Of a DNA stretch of 64,000 nucleotides, positions 50,278-60,685 are shown piece by piece (the stretch's first letter is position 1; each line of letters begins with the position of its first letter). The notes under the pieces are model-generated. The model worked only from the letters and a program-made list of their open reading frames with translations, was not told the DNA's origin and did not search any database. Location: the NCBI GenBank assembly GCA_958450865.1, contig CAUDNY010000003.1, positions 190,850-254,849 of the forward strand, given 5' to 3'. This DNA comes from an uncultured Collinsella sp. (GTDB lineage Bacteria > Actinomycetota > Coriobacteriia > Coriobacteriales > Coriobacteriaceae). Both the position numbers and the translations under genes were made by a program.

Positions 50278-51303
50278 CTACAGGACAGCCGCCAACGCGT
50301 CGATGTCCTCCTGCGTCGTGGCCCAGCTGGTGCAAAAGCGCACCACCGTATGGGTCTCGTCGTACTTTTCCCAGTACTCGATCGAAGCATGCTCACGAAT
50401 GCGGGCCATATCCTCGTTGGGCAGAATCACAAACTGCTGGTTTGTGGGCGTCTCCAAGAAGAACTGGTAGCCGCGCTCGTGCAGCACTCGACGAAGCGCC
50501 TGAGCCGTCTCGATCGCCTGGCGACCAATCTCAAAATACAGGCCGTCGGTAAAGAGCGCCTCAAACTGCACGCCCGTCAGGCGACCCTTGGCCAACAGCG
50601 CGCCGTGCTGCTTAATGCGCGGAATGGGATGCGCCGGAGCGTGCATGCCGCAAAACACCACGGCCTCGCCGCAAAGCGCGCCGCACTTGGTGCCGCCGAT
50701 GTAGAACGCGTCGCACAGCTGCGCCAGCTCGGGCAGGGTAATGTCGCACTCATCGGCCGCCAGCGCATAGGCCAGGCGGGCGCCATCCACAAACAGCGGA
50801 ATCTCGCGCTTCTGGCACACCGCATGGATTGCCGCGAGCTCAGCCTTGGAGTACAGCGTGCCGTACTCGGTCGACAGGCTCACATACACGGCGCCCGGAA
50901 ACACCATGTGCTCACAGCTCTCGTTTTCGTAGAACACTTGGATATAGTTTTCGAGATCCTCGGCGTGCATCTTGCCCTCGTAGCCGGGGATGGTGAGCAC
51001 CTTGTGGCCGCCAAACTCGATGGCGCCCGCCTCGTGGCAAGCGACATGGCCGGTCTCGGCGGCAACGACGCCCTCGTAGGGCGCGAGCAGCATGTCAATC
51101 ACCGTCGCGTTGGCCTGCGTGCCGCCCACCAGCAAGAACACGTCGGCATCGGGGGCCTGACAGGCCTCGCGAATCAGCTGCTTGGCACGCTCGGTGTGCG
51201 CATCGGTACCGTAGCCGGGCTGTGGCTCCATGTTGGTATCGACGAGCGCCTGCAGCACTGCCGGATGAGCACCGTGGGAATAGTCGTTGTTGAACGCGAG
51301 CAT
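50278..51303 (-). CDS. Low-specificity L-threonine aldolase-type PLP enzyme
   Basis: 341 residues. Fold-type I beta-eliminating lyase family: FNNDYSHGAHPAVL, GGTQANAT, AAETGHVACHEAGAIE, FVDGARLAYAL, and YIGGTKCGALCGEA with the PLP Lys. It cleaves L-threonine or allo-threonine to glycine and acetaldehyde. GAGAGG precedes ATG 51303. Confidence 0.9.
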   Translation of the reverse strand: MLAFNNDYSHGAHPAVLQALVDTNMEPQPGYGTDAHTERAKQLIREACQAPDADVFLLVGGTQANATVIDMLLAPYEGVVAAETGHVACHEAGAIEFGGHKVLTIPGYEGKMHAEDLENYIQVFYENESCEHMVFPGAVYVSLSTEYGTLYSKAELAAIHAVCQKREIPLFVDGARLAYALAADECDITLPELAQLCDAFYIGGTKCGALCGEAVVFCGMHAPAHPIPRIKQHGALLAKGRLTGVQFEALFTDGLYFEIGRQAIETAQALRRVLHERGYQFFLETPTNQQFVILPNEDMARIREHASIEYWEKYDETHTVVRFCTSWATTQEDIDALAAVL

Positions 51304-51348
51304 GGCAATCCTCTCTAGCCGGGCATGGGCCCGATGATTTAAACGCCG

Positions 51349-52212
51349 CTATTGTACGCCGCCCGGATAGGCAATGCGCGCGGCAAGGCACTCAAGTGCC
51401 AGCACCAGGGCAAAGCCGCAGCTCACGTCAGTCAAAAAGTGCGCACCGATCACAATGCGGCCAAAGGCGACGAGCGCCGCAACCGCAGCCGCCGTCCAAA
51501 AGACCACGCGACGGCGCGACGGCTTTTCTTTAAAGGACGCCGCAGGAAGCCCGGCAAGCATAAGACCGATCGCCGCGTGCGCCGTGTGTCCGCTCGCAAA
51601 CGACTTAAAGCCGTCCTTGATTACGCCGGCCGCAATATAGCTCCACTTGTCGGGGTTGCCAATCACCCACCACGGCTGAAAATTGAGCCCCGGCGTGACC
51701 TCGATCACGCGCATGCGCGGGCGCGACCACAGCGGCTTGACAACCACGTTGAGGATGATGGCCTGAGCGACCCACACGGCAAGCACCATCAGCGCCCAGC
51801 GCGTGAGCTCGTCGGAGTCGGTGTCGCGCGTGAGGCGATAGACGACAAGGTTGGCAGCGATGACCAGCACAAACGTCAGCACCAACTGGACAGCGATGAG
51901 TTTGCCGCCAACCTTCAGGGACGAGACGATCTCGTAGCCGGCCAGGCCAACGTTGACGAGGATGCCGAGCACGGCGAGCCATTTGCTCCCCCTGGAGTCG
52001 GGACGCACCGCGCGCACGAGCATGACGCCCGCGATACTCGCCGTCAGCTCGAACGGCAGCTCGCCAGCGGCCTCGATAAAGCGACCGTACATGCTGCCGA
52101 TATTGAAGAGCGCGCTCGAGATCTGATAATCGAAGAAACTGCCCACGCCCAGACAAAGGCACAGGACAACCGCGATCATGGCGACATCTTTCTTATAGAT
52201 GTATCCGAACAT
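51349..52212 (-). CDS. PAP2-family phosphatase, membrane
   Basis: 287 residues with about six to seven membrane segments. PAP2 motifs are KPLWSRPRMR, SFASGHTAHAA and GRIVIGAHFLTDV (Arg, His, Asp of motif 3). Likely an undecaprenyl-pyrophosphate or lipid phosphate phosphatase. AAAGGAAAG precedes the start. Confidence 0.86.
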   Translation of the reverse strand: MFGYIYKKDVAMIAVVLCLCLGVGSFFDYQISSALFNIGSMYGRFIEAAGELPFELTASIAGVMLVRAVRPDSRGSKWLAVLGILVNVGLAGYEIVSSLKVGGKLIAVQLVLTFVLVIAANLVVYRLTRDTDSDELTRWALMVLAVWVAQAIILNVVVKPLWSRPRMRVIEVTPGLNFQPWWVIGNPDKWSYIAAGVIKDGFKSFASGHTAHAAIGLMLAGLPAASFKEKPSRRRVVFWTAAAVAALVAFGRIVIGAHFLTDVSCGFALVLALECLAARIAYPGGVQ

Positions 52213-52268
52213 GCTTTCCTTTCGATGAGGTCAGATTGCCCAAATGGGGCGTTTGCAGCGTCGACCCA

Positions 52269-55200
52269 TTAGTCGTCATCGCTGGCGCCCAGCTGCTGCA
52301 GCAGCATGAGGGCGGCTGCCACGGGGCCGGTGCCGTCGTTGGCATCGAGACCGCGACCCAGGCCGCTGCCCGCACCGGCGCCCGCCTTATAGGGCACCGA
52401 CAGCTTGCGGCTCTTGGGGAAGTTCACCGCGCCGTACCGATTCTTAAACTCAAAGGCCACCTTCTTGGGCACGTCGACGCCCAAAAACGTGATGCGTCCG
52501 CCGCTGAGCGTGACGCTCTCGAGCCCCAAGCGCTCGCCGCGGATACGGATACGCGCGCGGTTGAACAGATTGAGTCCCGCCAACGGCAGCTCGCCATGCG
52601 CGGCCTCGGTCTCTTCCTGCACCTCGTCGATGCTCTCCAGGTCCTCGGCCGCTGCGAGCTTGCGGTACACGAGCACGCGCTGGTCCACCGCCGGCAGGTA
52701 CTCCTCGGACAAGAAGTAATCGGCCGGCAGATTAATACCCACGCTCGCCGCCTCCACGCCGGCATCGTCATCGCCGCGCGCCTCGGCCACGGCCTGGCCC
52801 AACATCTGCGTAAACAGGTCAAAGCCCACGCTCGACAGGTTGCCGTGCTGCTCAGCGCCCATCAGCGAACCGGCGCCGCGGATCTCCAGGTCGCGCATGG
52901 CGATGCGCATGCCGCTGCCCAGGTCCTGGAACTCGGAAAGTGCAGTCAGGCGCGCCGTGGCCTCCTCGGTGAGAGGCAGCTCGCCCGGGAACATAAAGTA
53001 CGCGTAGGCCTGCGTGACAGAACGGCCCACACGGCCCTTGAGCTGGTAAAGCTGTGCCAGACCCAGGCGCTGCGAGTCCTCGATGATGAGCGTGTTGGCG
53101 GTCGCGTTGTCGATGCCGCTCTCCACGATGGTCGTGGCGATGAGCACGTCGATCTTTTTGGTCGCGAACTCGATCATCACGTCCTCGACCTCGCGCGGGC
53201 TCATCTTGCCGTGCGCCACGCCCACGCGCGCCTCGGGCGCGGCCTCGTGCACGCGCGCCACGGCGTCGTCGATGGTCTTGACGCGGTTTGACACGTAGTA
53301 CACCTGGCCGCCGCGGCCCACCTCCAGGCGAATCGCCGCGCTCACCACGTCGGGGTCGTACTCCCCCACGTGCACGATCACGGGGCGGCGCCCAGTCGGC
53401 GGCGTGGTAATCAGGCTCATATCGCGCACGCCGCTCGTGGCCATCTGCATGGTACGCGGGATGGGCGTGGCCGAAAGCGTGAGCACGTCAATCTGCTCGC
53501 GCAGGTTCTTGAGCTGCTCCTTGTGCTGCACGCCAAAGCGCTGCTCCTCGTCAATAATCACCAGGCCCAGGTTCTTGGGGTTCACATCGGCCGAAAGCAG
53601 GCGATGCGTGCCGATGAGCACATCAATCGTGCCCTCGGCAAACGCCTTGAGTGCGCGCTTTTGCTGCGCCGGCGTGCGAAAGCGGCTGAGCACCTCGACC
53701 TCAAGGCCAAACGGGGCAAAGCGTTCAAAGAACGTCTCGTAGTGCTGCTGGGCCAGAATGGTCGTGGGGCAAAGCACCATGACCTGACGGCCGGAGTCCA
53801 CGCACTTAAACGCCGCGCGCAGGGCGACCTCGGTCTTGCCAAAGCCCACGTCGCCGCACAGCAGGCGGTCCATGGGCTTGGGCGCCTCCATGTCGGCCTT
53901 AATGTCGGCGATGGCCTCCAACTGGTCGCGCGTCTCGTCGTAAGGGAAGCTCTCCTCCATCTCGATCTGCTCGGGCGTGTCGGGCGGGCAGGCGATACCG
54001 GTAATCGACGAGCGTCGCGTATACAGATCGACCAGGTCAAACGCCAGCTTTTTGGCGTTCTTGCGCGCCTTGTTGGTGGCACGCGTCCAGTCGGCGGTGT
54101 TGAGCCTGGTCAGGCGCGGCTTGTCGCCGTCGGGACCAACGTAGCGCGTAATGCGGTCGACCTGCTCCAGCGGCACGTAGAGCTTGTCGCCGTCGGCATA
54201 TTCCAGCAAAAAGTAGTCGCGTTCCTTGCCGCCCACCTCCTGGCGCGCGATCTCGCTAAAGAGCGCGATGCCATGCGTTGCGTGCACCACGTAGTCGCCC
54301 GGCTTAAACGGGAAGGTGATCTGTGTAATGTCAACCTTGCGGCGGCTACGCGCGCGGTTGGCGTCCATGCGGGCGTTGAGGTCGGCGATCGAGAACACGG
54401 CCAGGTTGGCATCGGGCACCACCACGCCCTGCGGCAAGGCGGCATCGACAAAGGTCACGCGTCCGCGCGAGATGGTGGGCACGGCGGCGCCGGCGGCAGC
54501 CTGGGCGGCACCTGCCTCGAGCGAGCGGGCGTTGAGCGCGTCGGCCTTGCGCTCGCGAATTGCAGCATGAGCATCCTGGCGGACAGCACGATCGGCAGAA
54601 TCCGCCGCTGCCACGCGCACACGGTCGCCAATAGCGCCCGCGTTTTCGGGCGCGGCCGTCAGCGACTCCTCAAAGGTAATACCCTCATCGCCAAAGGTGA
54701 GCTCCATCGACTCGCGCGCACCGCGGTCGGGGATGGCAAACACGCAGGCATAGCGCTTGCCCACGACTTCCTGAATGCGCGTCATAAAGCGATTGTCCGA
54801 GCCCGCGATAGCCGGCTGCTCAATCTTGAGCTCCGCCGTAACCGCACCGCCGGCACGAATCAAGCTCACGTAGTTCAAGCGCTGCTGGGCACCAAAGTCG
54901 AGCTGCTGGGCGCGCACGTACAGACCGTCCAAGCGGTCAATCCCCGCCTCGCCGGCGCGCGCCTCGATATCCTCGTAAGCGCGCAGGCAGTCATCGAACA
55001 GCGAGCGCGGCTCGGACAGCACCACGAGCGCCTTGTCGCTCACATGCGACAGCGGGCTCACGGTCTGGCCGTACATCACCGGCAAAAAGCGGTCGAGCTC
55101 GGGCGTGACGATGCGTGCATCCACCATCTCGAGCAGCGCCGCCAGCTTACTGTCGTCCTGGCTGGCGCGGTAGAGCGCCACGTGCATGTTGTGAACGGCC

Positions 55201-55901
55201 TCGTCGGTGAGCGCCAGCTCGCGGCAGGGGAAGATTTCGATGCTGTCCTCGTTGCCGATGGTCTGCCCCGTGGAACTCACCATGCGGCGGATGCGATCAA
55301 TCTCGTCGCCAAAGAACTCAATGCGCACGGGTGCCTTCTCCTGCGCGGGGAACACCTCGACGGTATCACCGTGCACGCGGAACAGGCCGGGCGCGTCGGC
55401 GGCACCGGCATTGGTATAGCCCATGCCCACCAGGCGCTGCGGCACCTCATCGAAGGGAATCTCCTCGCCCACCGCAAAGGTTGTCGACTCCCAGTAGCGG
55501 CTCTCGACTGGCGGCACGCAACGCAGCAGCGCGCGGGCCGAGGCGACCATGATGCAGTTGTCGCCGCGCACGATGCGTCCCAGGGCCTCGCAGCGCTGCG
55601 CCACCACGGCATCGTCGGGCGCCTGCTCGCGCCACGGATAGTCCTTGCGCTCGGGAAAGCGGCACACGCGCGCCAGCCCCACATAGGCGGCAAGGCTGCG
55701 CGCAGCGCGATCGGCCGCATCCTCGCCGCTCACGATGTAGACCGTCGGGCGCGGACGGCGCGCAAACTGGGCGGCCGCCATAAGCGTACGGCCCGACTGC
55801 GACACGGCCAGCGTCACGTCCTCGCCGGCATCGAGTCCGGCCTCGACGGTCTGCAAGGCCTCGGCAGTGTAGAGCTGCGCGGCTATACGGTGAATGAGCA
55901 T
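52269..55901 (-). CDS. mfd: Transcription-repair coupling factor Mfd
   Basis: 1210 residues from ATG 55901 (GGAGGAACAGC upstream). N-terminal UvrB-like domains, then the RNA polymerase-interacting domain (PFKPGDYVVHATHGIALF, FLLEYADGDKLYVPLEQVDRITRYVG), the RecG-like helicase with GDVGFGKTEVALRAAF and DEEQRFGVQHKEQLK, and a TRCF C-terminal domain. It removes RNA polymerase stalled at lesions and recruits UvrA. Full length. The large antisense frame over it is a shadow. Confidence 0.96.
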   Translation of the reverse strand: MLIHRIAAQLYTAEALQTVEAGLDAGEDVTLAVSQSGRTLMAAAQFARRPRPTVYIVSGEDAADRAARSLAAYVGLARVCRFPERKDYPWREQAPDDAVVAQRCEALGRIVRGDNCIMVASARALLRCVPPVESRYWESTTFAVGEEIPFDEVPQRLVGMGYTNAGAADAPGLFRVHGDTVEVFPAQEKAPVRIEFFGDEIDRIRRMVSSTGQTIGNEDSIEIFPCRELALTDEAVHNMHVALYRASQDDSKLAALLEMVDARIVTPELDRFLPVMYGQTVSPLSHVSDKALVVLSEPRSLFDDCLRAYEDIEARAGEAGIDRLDGLYVRAQQLDFGAQQRLNYVSLIRAGGAVTAELKIEQPAIAGSDNRFMTRIQEVVGKRYACVFAIPDRGARESMELTFGDEGITFEESLTAAPENAGAIGDRVRVAAADSADRAVRQDAHAAIRERKADALNARSLEAGAAQAAAGAAVPTISRGRVTFVDAALPQGVVVPDANLAVFSIADLNARMDANRARSRRKVDITQITFPFKPGDYVVHATHGIALFSEIARQEVGGKERDYFLLEYADGDKLYVPLEQVDRITRYVGPDGDKPRLTRLNTADWTRATNKARKNAKKLAFDLVDLYTRRSSITGIACPPDTPEQIEMEESFPYDETRDQLEAIADIKADMEAPKPMDRLLCGDVGFGKTEVALRAAFKCVDSGRQVMVLCPTTILAQQHYETFFERFAPFGLEVEVLSRFRTPAQQKRALKAFAEGTIDVLIGTHRLLSADVNPKNLGLVIIDEEQRFGVQHKEQLKNLREQIDVLTLSATPIPRTMQMATSGVRDMSLITTPPTGRRPVIVHVGEYDPDVVSAAIRLEVGRGGQVYYVSNRVKTIDDAVARVHEAAPEARVGVAHGKMSPREVEDVMIEFATKKIDVLIATTIVESGIDNATANTLIIEDSQRLGLAQLYQLKGRVGRSVTQAYAYFMFPGELPLTEEATARLTALSEFQDLGSGMRIAMRDLEIRGAGSLMGAEQHGNLSSVGFDLFTQMLGQAVAEARGDDDAGVEAASVGINLPADYFLSEEYLPAVDQRVLVYRKLAAAEDLESIDEVQEETEAAHGELPLAGLNLFNRARIRIRGERLGLESVTLSGGRITFLGVDVPKKVAFEFKNRYGAVNFPKSRKLSVPYKAGAGAGSGLGRGLDANDGTGPVAAALMLLQQLGASDDD

Positions 55902-55928
55902 GCTGTTCCTCCGGCATCGCAACGCCAA

Positions 55929-55958
55929 AAGCCCGCCGGGGCAAGCTCGGCGGGTCGT
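55929..55958 (-). terminator. Terminator after nth
   Basis: CCCGCCGGGG and a CGGCGGGT-type partner (55931-55955) form a hairpin; the minus strand continues GCTTTTGG. Confidence 0.65.
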
Positions 55959-56059
55959 ACGTCAAAGATCATTGTTTGTCATGGTAGCGCATGGAGAGGA
56001 CTCCTGCTCAAGGGCAAACCCGGCCCTGCAAAAAACGCCAGACGAAGATGCATTCCGCC

Positions 56060-56725
56060 CTACCCCGCTACGCGCACGCTGGGGCACAAATCTGCCAGCG
56101 GACACTCGTCGCACTTGGGTTTGCGGGCATCGCAGATCTCGCGACCGAAGGTGATCCACTGATGGTTGACCGACTCCCAATACTCGTGCGGCAAAATCTT
56201 GAGCAGATCCTGCTCGGTCTTGAGCGGCTCCTTGGCATGCGTCTTGGGACTCAGCATCAGGCGGTGCGCAATGCGGTTGACGTGCGTATCCACTGCGATG
56301 CCTTCCACGATGCCGTACCCCACGTTGAGTACGATGTTCGCCGTCTTGCGCCCCACGCCCGGCAGCTTTACAAGCTCCTTCATGTCGGCCGGTACCTCGC
56401 CGCCGTAGTCAGCAACGATCATCTGGGCGGCCTCCACGGCATGCTTGGCCTTACTCTTATAAAAGCCGAGTGACTTAATGGTGTCCGCCACGTCAGCCAC
56501 GCTCGCCCCGGCCATGGCCTCGGGCGTGGGCCACTGGGCAAACAGCCGCGGCGTCACCTTGTTGACCTGCGCGTCGGTCGTTTGCGCCGAGAGTAGCACC
56601 GCGATCAGCAGGCGGAAGGGATTCTCGTGGTCCAAAAAGCACTCGACCGGGCCATAGCGACGGTTGAGGCGCTCACACACCTCGATGGCGCGCTCGCGCT
56701 TGGCGGCATTGGTCTCGCGTGGCAT
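56060..56725 (-). CDS. nth: Endonuclease III
   Basis: 221 residues from ATG 56725 (GAGGAG upstream). LLSAQTTDAQVNKVTP, helix-hairpin-helix LPGVGRKTANIVL with the catalytic Lys, VDTHVNRI with the catalytic Asp, and the Fe-S cysteines CDARKPKCDECPLADLC. It removes oxidised pyrimidines in base excision repair. Confidence 0.95.
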   Translation of the reverse strand: MPRETNAAKRERAIEVCERLNRRYGPVECFLDHENPFRLLIAVLLSAQTTDAQVNKVTPRLFAQWPTPEAMAGASVADVADTIKSLGFYKSKAKHAVEAAQMIVADYGGEVPADMKELVKLPGVGRKTANIVLNVGYGIVEGIAVDTHVNRIAHRLMLSPKTHAKEPLKTEQDLLKILPHEYWESVNHQWITFGREICDARKPKCDECPLADLCPSVRVAG

Positions 56726-56788
56726 AACGACTCCTCGGCTCAACGGCACAATAAACTTATGGGCACAATTGTCCCACGTCCGAGACGC

Positions 56789-58591
56789 TTACGCCTCCAA
56801 GAATGCGCCGGTCTGACGGCTCCACAGACTCGCGTACTCGCCACCCGCCTCGACGAGCCGCGCATGCGTGCCGTCCTCGACAATCTCACCATCGGCCAAC
56901 ACCACAATGCGGTCGAGCGCCGCCACGGTGGACAGGCGATGCGCCACCACAATGGAGGTACGTCCATGCATCAGGTTTTCGAGCGCCTCCTGCACCAGCG
57001 CCTCGGACTCGCTGTCGAGGGCAGAGGTCGCCTCGTCGAGCACCAGAATCGGCGCGTCGGTGAGGATGGCACGGGCGATGGCCACGCGCTGGCGCTGACC
57101 ACCCGAAAGCTTAACGCCGCGCTCGCCCACCATGGTGTCAAAGCCATGGGGCAGGCGATCGATAAACTCAGTCGCATTGGCCAGGCGCGCGGCCTCGCGA
57201 ATCTGCTCGTCGGTGGCGTCGGGGCGGCCGTAGGCGATATTCTCGCGAATGGAGCGGTGGAACAGCAGCGCCTCCTGCGGCACGTAGGCAACCTGGCGGC
57301 GCAGGCTCTGCTGCGTGCAGTGCGAGACATCCTGACCGTCCACGAGCACGCGGCCGCCCTGAACATCGTCCAGACGCAGCAGCAGCTTGGTGAGCGTCGT
57401 CTTACCCGAGCCCGATTTGCCCACCAGGCCCACGCGCTGGCCCGCCGCCACATGAAGTGTCAGGTCATCGAACACGTTCTCGCCCGCCGCAGCGTCACGG
57501 TACGCAAAGCTCAGGTGCTCAAAATCAATCGCGCCCTCGGTTACTTTGAGCTCAGGGGCGTCCGGGTCGTCTGCCACCAAACGTGGCTCGTCCAGCACGC
57601 GCGTCATCTCGGCCGCATCGCCCAGCGCGCGGTTGATGCGCTGCATCATGGAACTCACGTAGTTCAGGCGCATGGTGAGGTTATAGGTGTAGGTAAAAAT
57701 CATGACGAGCGAGCCGGCCGAGATGCCAAACCACGCGTTGCCGCCCGCCACGAACGCACTCACCACGGCCATGGTGATGACGATAAGGCCCGAGGTCGTA
57801 AAGTTGCGCTGCATCATGGCGTGCATCGAGACCGTCTCGGCGTCGCGCGCGGCACGATCGGCGGCGTCGAACAGATCGCGTTCGAAGTCCTCGCGTCCGC
57901 AGGTCTTGACGGCCAAGATGTTCGTGACCGCGTCGGAGAGCACGCCCGAGAGCTTGTTCTGTGCGGCGGACGTCGCGGCCGAAAGCGGCATGATGCGCTT
58001 GTACATAAGCCAGACAAACGCGATGTAGACGACCATGATGCCCACCAGGATCACGGTAAACGTCGGTACCACCGGGGCGAGTGCGGCCACGGTGCAGATG
58101 ACCGAGGTGATGGTGGGGATGAGCGAATACACCGTCACGTCGACCAGACCCGTGTAGCCGCTCATAAAACGGCTTGTCTGGCTCACAAGCGATCCGCCAA
58201 AGCGGCTGGTATGGAATGTCATGGATTGGTTGGAGAGCGTGTCGAAGCACAGGCGCGCCAGGTGGTAGTTGCCTGCGATCTCGAGCTTGTAGACGGTGTA
58301 GTCCTGCAGCTTGGAGAGGATCTGACCCACCAGGTTAACGAGTACGAGCGCCAGGATATAGGGGCCGAAGACCTCGAATACTTGATCGCCCGCCACGGGG
58401 CCGGCCTGGACGCGGTCGACGATGAGGGCCATCACGTAGGTGTTGGCAAACGTGAGCAAAAAGATGTAGCCCGCCGACGAGAGCACCGAGAGAAAGACAA
58501 TCAGCGGCTGCGTGCGCGTGACACCCCAAAACCGCTGCAACGTGCGGCGCACGGTGGAGCGGCTGAGCGGGCTGGTGCTTCTCTGAGACAT
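56789..58591 (-). CDS. ABC exporter (fused membrane and ATPase domains)
   Basis: 600 residues from ATG 58591 (AAAGGA upstream). Six membrane segments in residues 25-310, then an ATPase with Walker A GKSGSGKTT near 395, signature LSGGQRQRVAIARAIL, Walker B ILVLDEATSALDSESE and HRLSTVAALD. Half-size exporter of the MsbA/LmrA type that works as a dimer. No partner half-transporter is adjacent. Cargo not predictable. Confidence 0.92.
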   Translation of the reverse strand: MSQRSTSPLSRSTVRRTLQRFWGVTRTQPLIVFLSVLSSAGYIFLLTFANTYVMALIVDRVQAGPVAGDQVFEVFGPYILALVLVNLVGQILSKLQDYTVYKLEIAGNYHLARLCFDTLSNQSMTFHTSRFGGSLVSQTSRFMSGYTGLVDVTVYSLIPTITSVICTVAALAPVVPTFTVILVGIMVVYIAFVWLMYKRIMPLSAATSAAQNKLSGVLSDAVTNILAVKTCGREDFERDLFDAADRAARDAETVSMHAMMQRNFTTSGLIVITMAVVSAFVAGGNAWFGISAGSLVMIFTYTYNLTMRLNYVSSMMQRINRALGDAAEMTRVLDEPRLVADDPDAPELKVTEGAIDFEHLSFAYRDAAAGENVFDDLTLHVAAGQRVGLVGKSGSGKTTLTKLLLRLDDVQGGRVLVDGQDVSHCTQQSLRRQVAYVPQEALLFHRSIRENIAYGRPDATDEQIREAARLANATEFIDRLPHGFDTMVGERGVKLSGGQRQRVAIARAILTDAPILVLDEATSALDSESEALVQEALENLMHGRTSIVVAHRLSTVAALDRIVVLADGEIVEDGTHARLVEAGGEYASLWSRQTGAFLEA

Positions 58592-58667
58592 GGGCTTCCT
58601 TTCGCATCTGATAGGGCGAAACGCCATTGTTGCACATTGAAGCGCACTTCAGGCAAGCGCGATGCGA

Positions 58668-58700
58668 AAAGCGCCCGCGCCGTGCTTGCGCAGGCGCCCC
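58668..58700 (-). terminator. Terminator after rmuC
   Basis: GCGCCCGCGC and a GCGCAGGCGC partner pair around CGTGCTT; the minus strand continues TTTTCGC. Confidence 0.65.
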
Positions 58701-58714
58701 GCCGTCAGATGCAG

Positions 58715-60070
58715 CTAGTCCTCGTCTTTTTGGTCTGCGGGCAGGTCTGCGGACTCCAAGCCCAAAATCGCGTCGGCCTCCCGCGCGTCTTCCAGCGCGT
58801 CGATGTCCTTGAGTTTGCGCTCCATGACGTTGGTGCGCGTGGTAATGATGCCCTCGACCGTTTTGCCCGCGGTCTCGATCTGCTGCTGGGCGCGGCGCAG
58901 CGCCGCCTGATAACGCGGCAGCTCGGCCTTGACGGCGGAGAGCACGCGCAGTACGTCGTCGGTACGTTTTTGCAGCCTAAACGTCTGGTAGCTCATCTGC
59001 AGGCTGTTGAGAATGGCGGCCATGGTGCTGGGGCCGGCAACGTTGACGTGATAGTCGCGGCCCAGGGTCTCGATAAGCCCGGGGCGACTGACGACCTCGG
59101 CATACAGGCCCTCAAACGGCACGAACATAATGCCAAAGTTGGTGGTCGCGGGTACGCTCAGGTACTTTTCGCAGATGTCCTTTGCCTCGCGCTTCACCAT
59201 CATATCGAGCGCCTTGCGCGCAGCGGCAACGGCCTCCGCGTCGCCCGACTCCTGCGCGTCGAGCAGGTGCTCGTACGCGTCGCCCGGAAACTTGGAGTCA
59301 ATCGGCAACAGCACGGGGTCGCCCTCGTCCACCGGCAGCTTGACGGCAAACTCAACGCGTTCCGAGGCGCCGGGCTTGGTGGCGACGTTTTCCAGATACT
59401 GGTCGGGCGTGAGGATGTCCGCCAGGATCGCGCCCAGCTGCACCTCGCCCAAAATGCCACGCGCTTTGACGTTGCCCAGCACGCGCTTAAGGTCGCCCAC
59501 GCCGGTGGCGATAGACTGCATGTCGCCCAGGCCCTTGTACACGGCCTCGAGCTGGTCGCTCACCTGCTTAAACGATGCCGACAGGCGATCGTTGAGCGTA
59601 CGGGAGAGCTTCTCGTCCACCGTCGCACGCATCTGATCGAGCTGCACGTTGTTGTCTTTGCGGATGGCGCCCAACTGGGCATCGACCGTCTCGCGCACCT
59701 TGTCCAGGCGGTGCTCGATGCCTTCGCGGTTGGCGCCAAGCTGTTGGGCCGTCTCGCGGCGCAGGTCATCCATACGGTCACCCGCCTGCGAGAACTCGCG
59801 CGCAATGGTCAGGTAGCGCTGCTGCTCTACGGCGGCGTCGGTCGTCTGCTGCTGCGCGATGGCATTGGCCGTGCGGCGGGTTTCGGCCAACGCGACGTTC
59901 AGGGTGTCGAGCGTGCTGTTGGCCTGCTCGAGCGCTGCCAGCGTTTCCGCGCTACTGTCGCCACGCTCCCGCAACTCGGCACGCAGGCTCTTGAGCTGGA
60001 GGGCGCAAGCCACAGCAACCCCCACCGCCACCAAGGCGATCACAACAAGCACAATATCAATAGCAGACAT
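58715..60070 (-). CDS. rmuC: DNA recombination protein RmuC
   Basis: 451 residues from ATG 60070. One N-terminal membrane segment (IDIVLVVIALVAVGVAVACAL), a coiled coil (40-185), then the RmuC domain: KARGILGEVQLGAILADIL, LLPIDSKFPGDAYEHLL, NFGIMFVPFEGLYAEVV. RmuC affects inverted-repeat recombination; its presence is of note in a genome with so many palindromes, though it is widespread. Confidence 0.92.
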   Translation of the reverse strand: MSAIDIVLVVIALVAVGVAVACALQLKSLRAELRERGDSSAETLAALEQANSTLDTLNVALAETRRTANAIAQQQTTDAAVEQQRYLTIAREFSQAGDRMDDLRRETAQQLGANREGIEHRLDKVRETVDAQLGAIRKDNNVQLDQMRATVDEKLSRTLNDRLSASFKQVSDQLEAVYKGLGDMQSIATGVGDLKRVLGNVKARGILGEVQLGAILADILTPDQYLENVATKPGASERVEFAVKLPVDEGDPVLLPIDSKFPGDAYEHLLDAQESGDAEAVAAARKALDMMVKREAKDICEKYLSVPATTNFGIMFVPFEGLYAEVVSRPGLIETLGRDYHVNVAGPSTMAAILNSLQMSYQTFRLQKRTDDVLRVLSAVKAELPRYQAALRRAQQQIETAGKTVEGIITTRTNVMERKLKDIDALEDAREADAILGLESADLPADQKDED

Positions 60071-60121
60071 AAACTCCGCCCAACAAACCCAATCGAGCAC
60101 CAATCAAAACCGCGATCAATC

Positions 60122-60685
60122 TTACCCCGCCACACGCACCGGGCGGCCGGCCCCTTCTTGGGTGCCCCTCTCCTCCGCATATTCCATAATGCGACGCGCC
60201 GTCTCCCTGCTCACCTTTGAGTCATCGCCGGCCAAGTATGCGTATACGTTTCCTTTATTCAGGTGCAGAGCACGGCAGAGGCCATAGCGCGTTACGCCCG
60301 ATTCCTCCAATGCTTCCAGTATTCTTTTTCGCATCAGGGCGTTGATCCTTCTGTTCGCCACCGGCTTTTCCTTCACCGCTCTATACGCACGCCAAACGTT
60401 GGCATAACGATTAGGAAGCTCACTTTTGGCGCATAAAGATATTATGTTACCCGCTTGACCGTACAAGGACAAAACGTCTCGGTAATCCTCTTCCATCCAC
60501 GAGCCCTCGGATAAACCCAGAACGTATTCGGCTTTTCCTTGCGCCAAAGCAAGCAAAAACAGAGGCTCCGCCACGCGCGGCGCAACCGTCGTCGCCTGCT
60601 CAACCAGCTTTCTAAAACTCAGTGACTGCTGTCCGGATAGCTCTCGGCAATAGCCTTTTAAGAATCCCTCAAAGGTCAGATTCAA
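60122..60685 (-). CDS. Hypothetical protein with C-terminal helix-turn-helix
   Basis: About 187 residues if the TTG at 60685 is used (GGAGG seven bases upstream); ATG 60703 is in frame but has no ribosome site. The C-terminal part ILEALEESGVTRYGLCRALHLNKGNVYAYLAGDDSKVSRETARRIM looks like a helix-turn-helix of the Cro/XRE sort. The rest is helical and not recognised. Confidence 0.62.
   Translation of the reverse strand: MNLTFEGFLKGYCRELSGQQSLSFRKLVEQATTVAPRVAEPLFLLALAQGKAEYVLGLSEGSWMEEDYRDVLSLYGQAGNIISLCAKSELPNRYANVWRAYRAVKEKPVANRRINALMRKRILEALEESGVTRYGLCRALHLNKGNVYAYLAGDDSKVSRETARRIMEYAEERGTQEGAGRPVRVAG

Noticed and set aside
53370..56162. Plus-strand open frame of 930 codons
   Set aside because: Antisense to mfd, whose domains are complete.
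56627..60220. Plus-strand open frame of 1197 codons
   Set aside because: Antisense to nth, the ABC exporter and rmuC, all of which have clear motifs; the product is compositionally biased.
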